From Candidatus Altimarinota bacterium (GTDB taxonomy: Bacteria; Patescibacteriota; Gracilibacteria; JAHISY01), in contig JAIPGZ010000002.1 of NCBI GenBank assembly GCA_021735425.1, positions 1-64,000 of the forward strand: 64,000 nucleotides of DNA, written 5' to 3'. The stretch's first letter is position 1. Each line of letters starts with the position of its first letter. The translations under genes were made by a program, and so were the position numbers. Shown piece after piece: positions 51,067 to 57,673 of the stretch. The notes beneath the pieces were generated by a model that was given only the letters and a program-made list of their open reading frames with translations, was not told the DNA's origin and ran no database searches.

Positions 51067-51390
51067 TTAGTCGTTAGTTTCTAGTTCGGGCGCTTTCAAG
51101 ATTTTTATCATCAAAGCTCCAATTTTAGTGCGTGCGATATTTTCATAATAAGTCACTGTACCTTCCTTCATCCAAAATTCTCCAGCTTTATCGACGTTAA
51201 CTATAATTCTTTCGTTTGATTGAAAAATCCTACCCACTCTTTTCTTATTTGTTTTATATCCTTTCCTCTTAGAATAAATCACGTTTACTTCTTGCAAAAT
51301 TGTAAAGATAATCGATTCGCGAGTCTGCAGAGCTTCACGAATTTTTTTGTAAAACAATTCTTCAGTCGGGATTTTTTCTTCTCCTTTCAA
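51067..51390 (-). CDS. Small orphan gene (107 aa)
   Basis: A basic soluble protein; no family recognised. The frame opens with TTG at 51390 next to AAAGGAG; another start further in is possible. TAAAAT at 51409-51414 on its strand, with weak -35, lies in a stretch similar to the promoter of the 114-aa gene (GATTTnnAGGGAA...AATAAAAT). Confidence 0.5.
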   Translation of the reverse strand: MKGEEKIPTEELFYKKIREALQTRESIIFTILQEVNVIYSKRKGYKTNKKRVGRIFQSNERIIVNVDKAGEFWMKEGTVTYYENIARTKIGALMIKILKAPELETND

Positions 51391-51463
51391 AAGTTAATTT
51401 AAGATGAGATTTTATTCTAATTCCCTTGAAATCAGAGGAATAAAGACTAGATAAGTCACTATT

Positions 51464-51859
51464 TTAGTTCTCGAAATTTATATCTTCTTTTGTTATTTTG
51501 ACCACTTCTTTTTTAATCCTCTCCGTTAAATTTTCCATCTCTTGATCCATCTTTAGCCTAATTTCTTTTTCGTGAACCTTGAGCTTATTAAGAACTGCCT
51601 CGTCTGCTATAAATCCATTACCAGTACGACTACCACAAATTTCACCAGATTCATTAAAACAAACTGAAAATTCTTCATTTTCTTCTTCGGGTGACACCAC
51701 TAAAACGCTACATTGTGCATGAATAGAGCATCTACTACTGACAATCAACTTAGATAATCCCGATAATTTAAAAAACTCCAAAAGATCTACGACTAGAGTG
51801 TCTTTCGGTTTTTGATCTGCTTGACGAGATGCTGCTCGCTCTAAGAAATCTGTATTCAT
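51464..51859 (-). CDS. Small orphan gene (131 aa)
   Basis: A soluble protein with a helical C-terminus (MDQEMENLTERIKKEVVKI). The middle has cysteines in SSRCSIHAQCSVLVVS. No family recognised. The promoter on its strand is TTGATT, 16 bp, TAAAAT (51883-51910), overlapping the -35 of the divergent sortase gene. Third of three same-strand orphans after recA. Confidence 0.55.
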   Translation of the reverse strand: MNTDFLERAASRQADQKPKDTLVVDLLEFFKLSGLSKLIVSSRCSIHAQCSVLVVSPEEENEEFSVCFNESGEICGSRTGNGFIADEAVLNKLKVHEKEIRLKMDQEMENLTERIKKEVVKITKEDINFEN

Positions 51860-51882
51860 CTAATTAAATTATTTAGTGCGGT

Positions 51883-51928
51883 ATTTTACTCATAATTGAT
51901 TGAAAATCAAGTGTTTTTCTGCTAAAAT
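51883..51928. promoter_or_regulatory. Overlapping divergent promoters with a palindrome
   Basis: Minus: TTGATT (51905-51910), 16 bp, TAAAAT (51883-51888). Plus (sortase): TTGAAA (51900-51905), 17 bp, TAAAAT (51923-51928). TTGATTGAAAATCAA (about 51897-51911), an imperfect palindrome, covers both -35 boxes. The two promoters probably compete. Confidence 0.65.
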
Positions 51929-51943
51929 GGGGGGAAACCAAAA

Positions 51944-52765
51944 GTGCAAACACAAAACCCAAAAATCGTTTTTACCCAAAAAGAGGTGGAGGAATACCAC
52001 AACGAACTTTTGCGAGCAGAGGCGGCAATCCGAAGGAGTATTTTTGGAGCGCGGAAAAGACGCGGCTTCGCGGAGCTTGGAAAATTTGGTATGACCGCAG
52101 CGGCAATTTTTGTAATCACTTTTGTCGGCATGAATTTCGGAGCTTTCGAGAAACGAGCGGAATTTTTGTGGGCGAATTTACCGAAAGCAGAAGTGACGAC
52201 AGAACCAGTAGCCGCAGTAGCGGAATTGAAAATTCAAAATACCGTCCCGAGTGCGGCGACATCAACGACGGAGAAATTCGAACTGCCTCTAGTTTTGGCG
52301 GAAATCGCGCCACCCGACAACCGACTGATTATCCCGAGGCTCGGAATCCACGCACCAATCAAAACTGCAACCGGTATAAATTTGCAATTCGGCAATTGGG
52401 AAGAAATCGAGAATCAAATTCAAGATGCGCTGCGGAACGGCGTAGTCAGTTTCCCTGGCACAGCGCAACCCGGCGAAAAGGGCAATGCCTTCATCACCGG
52501 ACATTCGAGCTATTACCCACTTTTCCCAGGACGGTACAAAGATGTTTTCGCACTACTGCCAAAAATCGAAATCGGGGAAGAAATCCAAGTTTGGCAGGGA
52601 CAGCAAAAATTCACTTACCAAGTCAGCGATAAACGAGAAGTCTCCCCAACCGCGACTGATGTTTTGGATGAAACTGACGATTCACGGCTAACTTTGATGA
52701 CCTGTGTCCCTCTCGGCACAGCGCTACGCCGTCTAATCGTAACCGCGCAACTCGAAGAAGTTTGA
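51944..52765 (+). CDS. Sortase (class D/E-like transpeptidase)
   Basis: A 273-residue membrane-anchored sortase. One membrane segment (about 45-66) is followed by the sortase barrel (about 110-273). The catalytic His is in FITGHSSYYP, the Cys in LTLMTCVPLG and the Arg in ALRRLIVTAQ. It attaches proteins with LPxTG-like tails to the wall. The FnIII protein at 1.7 kb (LPQSG) is a candidate substrate. The start is GTG at 51944 after a G-rich stretch. Confidence 0.92.
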   Translation: MQTQNPKIVFTQKEVEEYHNELLRAEAAIRRSIFGARKRRGFAELGKFGMTAAAIFVITFVGMNFGAFEKRAEFLWANLPKAEVTTEPVAAVAELKIQNTVPSAATSTTEKFELPLVLAEIAPPDNRLIIPRLGIHAPIKTATGINLQFGNWEEIENQIQDALRNGVVSFPGTAQPGEKGNAFITGHSSYYPLFPGRYKDVFALLPKIEIGEEIQVWQGQQKFTYQVSDKREVSPTATDVLDETDDSRLTLMTCVPLGTALRRLIVTAQLEEV

Positions 52766-52780
52766 TAAAATTCGACCAAT

Positions 52781-52825
52781 GCTGGGGTGGTGAAATCCTG
52801 CCTGCCGGCAGGCAGGGGTAGACAC
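52781..52825 (+). pseudogene. Broken tRNA-Leu 5' end with palindrome insertion
   Basis: Identical to the first 16 bases of tRNA-Leu (GCTGGGGTGGTGAAAT), then the 20-bp palindrome CCTGCCTGCCGGCAGGCAGG (52797-52816), then GGTAGACAC of the same tRNA (52817-52825), after which similarity stops. A TAAAAT box precedes it as for the real tRNA. Confidence 0.85.
52797..52816. repeat. 20-bp perfect palindrome in tRNA fragment
   Basis: CCTGCCTGCCGGCAGGCAGG. A degraded half copy is at 53113-53126. A repeat of this kind is, from memory, widespread in CPR genomes. Confidence 0.9.
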
Positions 52826-52851
52826 ATCCTAGATAAACTAAAATGACGTAA

Positions 52852-53091
52852 ATGTTTTACACTTATGTCTTAAAAAGCCGAGAAAAGAATTATATTTATG
52901 TCGGACTAACCAATAATCTAGAAAGAAGAATCAAAGAACATAATTCTGGCAAACAAAAGACAACGAGGAGTTATGCACCATTTGATTTAATTCACTCTGA
53001 AGAACTTAAAACTAGATTAAAAGCGAGAGATCGAGAAAAGTATCTAAAGTCCGGATGTGGTAAAGAATGGATTAAAGAAAAATTTATTTGA
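52852..53091 (+). CDS. Small GIY-YIG nuclease-domain protein
   Basis: A 79-residue UPF0213-type GIY-YIG protein: FYTYVLKSREKNYIYVGLTN carries the YVL and YVG elements, with the catalytic Arg in NLERRIKEHNSG and Glu later. Such proteins are single-domain endonucleases of unclear role, and relatives include homing and mobile-element nucleases. It lies between two broken tRNA-Leu pieces. TAAAAT stands about seven bases before the ATG. Confidence 0.9.
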   Translation: MFYTYVLKSREKNYIYVGLTNNLERRIKEHNSGKQKTTRSYAPFDLIHSEELKTRLKARDREKYLKSGCGKEWIKEKFI

Positions 53092-53099
53092 AATCATAC

Positions 53100-53139
53100 T
53101 GAAATGGTAGACCTACCGGCAGGCAGATACGCTGGTTTT
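53100..53139 (+). pseudogene. Second broken tRNA-Leu piece with half palindrome
   Basis: TGAAATGGTAGAC (53100-53112, identical to the tRNA-Leu D-arm), then CTACCGGCAGGCAG (53113-53126, 13 of 14 to half of the palindrome), then ATACGCTGGTTTT (12 of 13 to the tRNA anticodon arm). Confidence 0.8.
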
Positions 53140-53162
53140 CAAATGGTAAAATAACGCACGAT

Positions 53163-53246
53163 GCTGGGGTGGTGAAATGGTAGACACGCTGGTTTTAGGA
53201 ACCAGTGCCGTAAGGCGTGGAGGTTCGAGTCCTCTCCCCAGCACCA
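53163..53246 (+). tRNA. tRNA-Leu (anticodon UAG)
   Basis: A complete class II tRNA: acceptor GCTGGGG/CCCCAGC, D-arm with GGTGAAATGGTAGACACGC, anticodon stem CTGGT/ACCAG around TTTAGGA, a long variable arm (GTGCCGTAAGGCGT), T-arm GGTTCGAGTCC, encoded CCA. Source of the fragments at 52781 and 53100. TAAAAT lies just upstream. Confidence 0.95.
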
Positions 53247-53248
53247 AA

Positions 53249-54367
53249 TTATTCACAAGAAAAATTTCCGCAACTTTTTCGACAACAAAACATTTTTTTA
53301 AGCAGAAAAAAGAAAAGCAAAACAACAACGGCTGTCGTCGTAAGAATCACAATCTTCGTCAGTAAAATCGGTGCAAAAACTTTGTAAACAAAACTACCAA
53401 GCACGGCGTAGGCGACGAGCGGACAGACGAGCCCCCATTGCGAGACGTGATATTCACGGAAAAAATGACGGCGAAAATAATCCGCAAGAAGCACGAAGCC
53501 GAAAAAGAGATACCAGGTCTCAAAAGCGAATGCCGTTGTCATTACAATTTTAAAATAATTGCCAAGTTCGGCAGCGTGAAATTTTTCGAGCCAGTGCCCG
53601 AGGCGAAAAGCAGAAATCGCGTAAAGCGTAATGTTTGGGATGACAATCAAAAAACTCGGCAGAAATTGTTTCGCAGGAAGTCCGTCCGCTGCGAAATGCG
53701 ATTTGAAAATCGAAATCGTTTTAACAAAAAGTAGAAAGAGCCCCATCGAACCAGAAATCAGCGAGAGAAAAGCCGCAACATTCGCGAGCACCGCATCAGC
53801 TGCCATCGCCGCAACCCCAGTCCCTGTCACAGTCACCATCCCAAGTGTAAAAGGATGCAGTAACCAACCAAAAGAAATTTTGGCAATATCAAAACTTTTC
53901 GTAAATGAAATTGCGAGTAATTTAACTACGAAGCGCATTGTCAAAATCCATAAAACCACCCAAGCAATGAATCCAGGGAGCATCAGCATTTGCAGATTTT
54001 CGTAAAAAGCCGGAACGAAATAACGAATCGGACCAATCAAAACATTCAAAGTCATCGCGGCAGAAATGAATGGAGCGAGCAGCGCAGAATTTTGGAGTGG
54101 ATTGTCGCGAAAATTTTGGTAATTTTCATCACGCAAAAAGCGGACTAAAGGCGCAATGAGAAAAATCGTGAGTAGTAAATGCAGGGCAATGAAAAGCAAC
54201 ATATTTCCCTCTAAAATCCGGACAAGGAGCCCCCCATCGGTCTGCGAAAAGTTAATGAGCCCAGCAGGATGCGTGAGTGAATAATTGAAAAAAGCGAAGG
54301 TAATAATCGAAATACCTCCAGCACCAAGTGGCGCTAGCCAAGCGAGTGGCGAAAAGTTTTTCTGCAT
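53249..54367 (-). CDS. TDT-family (TehA/SLAC1/Ssu1-like) transporter
   Basis: A 372-residue membrane protein with about ten hydrophobic segments, the TDT layout (LAPFISAAMTLNVLIGPIRY; FGWLLHPFTLGMVTVTGTG). The family includes tellurite/dicarboxylate carriers, plant anion channels and the sulfite exporter Ssu1. The cytoplasmic C-terminus ends in a cysteine cluster (FCCRKSCGNFSCE), possibly sensory or metal/thiol reactive. It follows the CsoR-like gene by 10 nt, so it is probably controlled by it. Confidence 0.75.
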   Translation of the reverse strand: MQKNFSPLAWLAPLGAGGISIITFAFFNYSLTHPAGLINFSQTDGGLLVRILEGNMLLFIALHLLLTIFLIAPLVRFLRDENYQNFRDNPLQNSALLAPFISAAMTLNVLIGPIRYFVPAFYENLQMLMLPGFIAWVVLWILTMRFVVKLLAISFTKSFDIAKISFGWLLHPFTLGMVTVTGTGVAAMAADAVLANVAAFLSLISGSMGLFLLFVKTISIFKSHFAADGLPAKQFLPSFLIVIPNITLYAISAFRLGHWLEKFHAAELGNYFKIVMTTAFAFETWYLFFGFVLLADYFRRHFFREYHVSQWGLVCPLVAYAVLGSFVYKVFAPILLTKIVILTTTAVVVLLFFFLLKKMFCCRKSCGNFSCE

Positions 54368-54377
54368 TGTAATGGGA

Positions 54378-54617
54378 TTAGATTTTAGATAATTCTGTAA
54401 CGATTTTTTCGAATTCCTTTTTCTTTTTGGGCGAATTAAGTGAGCTACACTTCTTTAAATTAGCAATCAGCATTTTGCCGCCAAGTGACCCTAGGGCACT
54501 ACGTACGGCTTTAAGCTGAGTAAGAATCTTCAGACAGTCTTCACCTCGCTCATCCATCTTTTTGATTCCCTCTAGCTGACCAATCGTGTTTTGGATGAGT
54601 TGTTGAATTGTTTTCAT
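54378..54617 (-). CDS. CsoR/CstR-family repressor
   Basis: A 79-residue helical DUF156 repressor (GQLEGIKKM, DCLKILTQLKAVRSALG). Ligand positions are Cys28, Asn53 and Cys57; Cu-sensing CsoR has Cys-His-Cys, so the His is replaced. Two cysteines without the His is what is expected of the persulfide-sensing CstR type (from memory). It heads an operon with the TDT transporter, and a G-tract palindrome covers its promoter. Confidence 0.85.
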   Translation of the reverse strand: MKTIQQLIQNTIGQLEGIKKMDERGEDCLKILTQLKAVRSALGSLGGKMLIANLKKCSSLNSPKKKKEFEKIVTELSKI

Positions 54618-54624
54618 GTCTGAA

Positions 54625-54652
54625 TCTTATTACACCCCCTGGGGGTGTCAAG
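54625..54652 (-). promoter_or_regulatory. Promoter and operator of the csoR-like operon
   Basis: On the minus strand TTGACA (54647-54652), 16 bp, TAAGAT (54625-54630). The spacer is the perfect palindrome ACACCCCCTGGGGGTGT (54633-54649), the G-tract operator form used by CsoR-family repressors, placed to block RNA polymerase. Confidence 0.85.
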
Positions 54653-54748
54653 AAGATTAGCTTTACAAAAAAGCTCACCTAGTGTGAAGTCCTAAGGGAC
54701 CACTTTGAGGCAAACTTTTTTGCATTTCCAAATTTTCAAACTACAAAA

Positions 54749-55219
54749 CTAACGAATTCGACGAATCGTGAAACCCATGCGACCAGCAGAAAAAATATTG
54801 TGATTTTTGTGGAGGTACCACAGACCGCCCAGAATCAAAAACAAACCGGCGAAATTCAGTGCCCGCGACAATTCGGAGGCAATCGCTGCCTCGCGAATCT
54901 TCATCCGCACAGCAGTGAATTCATCTGACGCTGAGTGCATTGCATCTCCGTCGGTGGAATAAAAAGCTTTTTGGGTAGTATAATTTGTCGCACCTTCCGA
55001 GAAAAAAGCCGGCGATTCGAAGTGAGCCAAATTGACGATTTGAAATGCCGCCACCATTACGATGATTCCCGCGAAAGCGAAAAGCAGCGGAGAAAATATT
55101 TTTTTGAGATTCAAAAGATACGCCCAAGCTTTGAGATGCGGATTTTGCGCGAGATGCCGCTCCGTGTGTACGACGATGAGATCTGCCGTCGATCGATTGA
55201 ATTTATTTTTGTTTGGCAT
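54749..55219 (-). CDS. Two-helix membrane protein (156 aa)
   Basis: A cytoplasmic basic N-terminus, a membrane helix (about 43-64), an outside domain (65-118) and a second helix (about 123-140), then a basic end. No family recognised. A promoter (TTGATC, 17 bp, TAAAAT; 55241-55269) precedes it, back to back with the rpmA promoter. Confidence 0.55.
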   Translation of the reverse strand: MPNKNKFNRSTADLIVVHTERHLAQNPHLKAWAYLLNLKKIFSPLLFAFAGIIVMVAAFQIVNLAHFESPAFFSEGATNYTTQKAFYSTDGDAMHSASDEFTAVRMKIREAAIASELSRALNFAGLFLILGGLWYLHKNHNIFSAGRMGFTIRRIR

Positions 55220-55240
55220 TTTTTGTTTTTAAATCGAGTA

Positions 55241-55303
55241 ATTTTAGCACTTTAAAGGCTAAAGATCAAGCAATTTGCAAAGTCAGAAATTTTCTCTTAA
55301 AAT
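55241..55303. promoter_or_regulatory. Divergent promoters of the 156-aa gene and rpmA
   Basis: Minus: TTGATC (55264-55269), 17 bp, TAAAAT (55241-55246). Plus: TTGCAA (55275-55280), 17 bp, TAAAAT (55298-55303), then CCCCCGG. Confidence 0.7.
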
Positions 55304-55355
55304 CCCCCGGCTTTTCGAAATTTCAAATCGAAAATCTTCAATCTAAAATTCTCAA

Positions 55356-55631
55356 ATGGCTCATAAGAAGGCGGGTGGTTCCACCCAAAATATTCGCGAC
55401 AGTCAGCCCAAATACCTCGGCGTCAAAAAGTTTGGCGGTGAAAAGGTTGCGGCCGGTAACATCATCATTCGCCAAATTGGGATGAAATTCGAGCCAGGCA
55501 GGAATGTTTACGCAGGCAAAGATTTCACGATTCACGCGGCAATTGACGGCAAAGTAAAATTCGGAGAGAAGCGCATTTTGAAATTCAACTCACAAAAGAA
55601 GCGCAAAACTATCGTCTCAGTCGAAGCCTAA
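55356..55631 (+). CDS. rpmA: Ribosomal protein bL27
   Basis: A 91-residue L27 with [20 protein letters not shown] at the N-terminus, [19 protein letters not shown] and the usual beta core. The N-terminus reaches the peptidyl transferase centre. The leader peptide of Firmicutes is absent. rplU (bL21), its normal upstream partner, is not next to it. Confidence 0.96.
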   Translation: MAHKKAGGSTQNIRDSQPKYLGVKKFGGEKVAAGNIIIRQIGMKFEPGRNVYAGKDFTIHAAIDGKVKFGEKRILKFNSQKKRKTIVSVEA

Positions 55632-55722
55632 CCTCGAGTCATTGCTAATTAGTGTGAAATGCTTATTATTTAATTAATGGTTTTTTAGTAAAACTAAAAG
55701 GTCTGTGCGTTATAATTCAAAA

Positions 55723-55872
55723 ATGGAAGAAAAAGAAATCACCCACGAAGAAAAAATTAATGTCGAAATAGCGGCCGAAACGAATCGAAGCTTAATTCGC
55801 TTACAAAATCTTATGTTGTGGCTAGCTGAGAATGATGCTCCTTTGCTACCACAAAAAAACGCGAAACAATAG
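55723..55872 (+). CDS. Small hypothetical protein (49 aa)
   Basis: ATG 55723 to TAG 55870, an acidic helical peptide. TATAAT at 55711-55716 stands six bases before ATG, the leaderless layout seen elsewhere, although the -35 is poor. No homologue is recognised. Confidence 0.4.
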   Translation: MEEKEITHEEKINVEIAAETNRSLIRLQNLMLWLAENDAPLLPQKNAKQ

Positions 55873-55920
55873 TTTCGTCAGAAAGAGCAATAGCTTTGTA
55901 AAGTTTAGTATTTTAGCTTA

Positions 55921-55949
55921 TTGCTAAGAAGCATTCTTTGTGTTAAAAT
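55921..55949 (+). promoter_or_regulatory. Promoter of the LysM/transglycosylase-like gene
   Basis: TTGCTA (55921-55926), 17 bp, TAAAAT (55944-55949). The start is 21 nt downstream. Confidence 0.7.
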
Positions 55950-55969
55950 AACAGGATTTAAAACAAAAA

Positions 55970-57673
55970 ATGGCGAGTCCTGAAATAAAAATTCCGCCAC
56001 AAGAGCAAAACAAAAAAACTCTCCTTGAGCGATTGAGAAATATTTTTGGGAATAAAAAAAAGGTCATCGAGAAAACGCAAGATGAACTCGCGAATCTCGA
56101 TTCACAATCCACAATCAATCTCGAAGAACAAAAAAAACAGCCTTATTTCCCAGATGTCGAATCATACGAGTGGGACAAAAATGAAGATTTCTTTAAAAAA
56201 GATTTTGAATGTAAACGAGAGCGTGTCTCAGAAAAAATAGATTTAATCCGCGATGTTGAACTAACTTTTTATGTTGTTCGTAGTGGCAACACAATTTCGG
56301 GAATCCGCAGAAAACTCGCAAAACTACCAGAGTTTAGATATTTAAATCGACCAGAATACGGCCAAAAAATGTACGGCTTCAATATTCGCCCGCGTGATCT
56401 CAATGCTGAAATGTTAATTCCAATTCCCCTCGAATCACACGAGAGAATAATCACCGACGAACAATTTACGAATTATTGTCAAAAGGCAATCGAGGAAATG
56501 AAAACCGACTCGATTTACGAAGCAAAAATACGACAACTTTTGAAAAAGTTTTCGGAAAAAGATTTACTCGAACTGATGATTGCAGTCGCGAAACAAGAAT
56601 CCGGCGGAAAACCACTCGGACAATTTGAATTTCACCGATGGGAGAATCATCTCAACGCATTTTCATTTTCAATTTTTCACGTCGTAATGAAGGGTCCGGG
56701 GATCAAAGCTCGCCAGAAATTGAAGATGTCCGAGGGACAGACTTATCATCCGGAAAACGCGGCGAAATTATTTTTGGCATTTTTATTTGAGAAAACCGGC
56801 AAGGAAGGTATCGAAAATTATTTACCTCTCGGAAAACACAAGACCGAAGCTCGGTTCAATAAATTCGCGAAATTTTATAACGGCAATTTGTGGAAAAAAT
56901 ACAATCCAAAGTATGTCAAAAATCTAAAAAAATATTTAGCCAGTGCCCACGATTTATTGAACGGAGACACCACCCGACCGCTCCAGAAACCGTCACCAGA
57001 TGATGAGATTCGTTTAGCGACGAAAAGCAAATCAAAAAAACTAACTGGCAAAAAGAAAACCACACCGACGCCGACAAAAGTCGAGCCGGTAAAATCTGGA
57101 CCGCTACTCTTTGAAATTGGCGAGACTAATCTCCGACAGGCCATTCTCGACGCGAATTGGCTCACCATCCAAGAGACTAAAACGAATCATTTGCAGTCGA
57201 ATAAGAATGTTAAATTTTTTGTAAACCGAGTTTTGGAATATCTGAAAAAGCGTTATCCTGACACAGGCACGACTTATTACACGACCGATCAAATCGGTGT
57301 CAACCGTGATAAGTCTGGTTTATTTTTAATTTTTGAACGACGTGGTCAACGCGCAATTTTACGAGTCTCACAAAATATAACGCAACCCGAAAAATCAGCG
57401 CGTACCCCGAAGTTTCGTGCAATCGGAGTAAATTTAGCTCCTCAGGCAATTTTAAATTCAAATTTTGAAAACTCGAAAATTTTCGGCAAAAATATTTTAG
57501 AAACGAATGAAAACGCGTCTATTTTGGCAAACAAGCTCGTAGAATATTTGAAAAAAATCTACGGGAAACCAACATATTTTCCGACCGACCAAATTGCTAT
57601 TTGGAACAATAAAAAAATCGGACCACATTTAATTTTTCAACGCAGAGGAAAGAGCGAAATTATTCGACTTTAA
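55970..57673 (+). CDS. LysM and transglycosylase-like protein with two C-terminal repeats
   Basis: A 567-residue protein without a clear signal peptide. A LysM-like segment (about 98-150, TFYVVRSGNTISGIRRKLA) precedes a lysozyme/SLT-like domain (about 190-310; LLELMIAVAKQESGGKPLG with the likely catalytic Glu). A Lys/Thr/Pro linker follows. Then two related units (about 378-462 and 486-567) share LVEYLKK..Y, YxTDQI and LIFxRRG. It ends 4 nt into convergent murC. A wall-cutting enzyme is likely. Confidence 0.65.
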   Translation: MASPEIKIPPQEQNKKTLLERLRNIFGNKKKVIEKTQDELANLDSQSTINLEEQKKQPYFPDVESYEWDKNEDFFKKDFECKRERVSEKIDLIRDVELTFYVVRSGNTISGIRRKLAKLPEFRYLNRPEYGQKMYGFNIRPRDLNAEMLIPIPLESHERIITDEQFTNYCQKAIEEMKTDSIYEAKIRQLLKKFSEKDLLELMIAVAKQESGGKPLGQFEFHRWENHLNAFSFSIFHVVMKGPGIKARQKLKMSEGQTYHPENAAKLFLAFLFEKTGKEGIENYLPLGKHKTEARFNKFAKFYNGNLWKKYNPKYVKNLKKYLASAHDLLNGDTTRPLQKPSPDDEIRLATKSKSKKLTGKKKTTPTPTKVEPVKSGPLLFEIGETNLRQAILDANWLTIQETKTNHLQSNKNVKFFVNRVLEYLKKRYPDTGTTYYTTDQIGVNRDKSGLFLIFERRGQRAILRVSQNITQPEKSARTPKFRAIGVNLAPQAILNSNFENSKIFGKNILETNENASILANKLVEYLKKIYGKPTYFPTDQIAIWNNKKIGPHLIFQRRGKSEIIRL

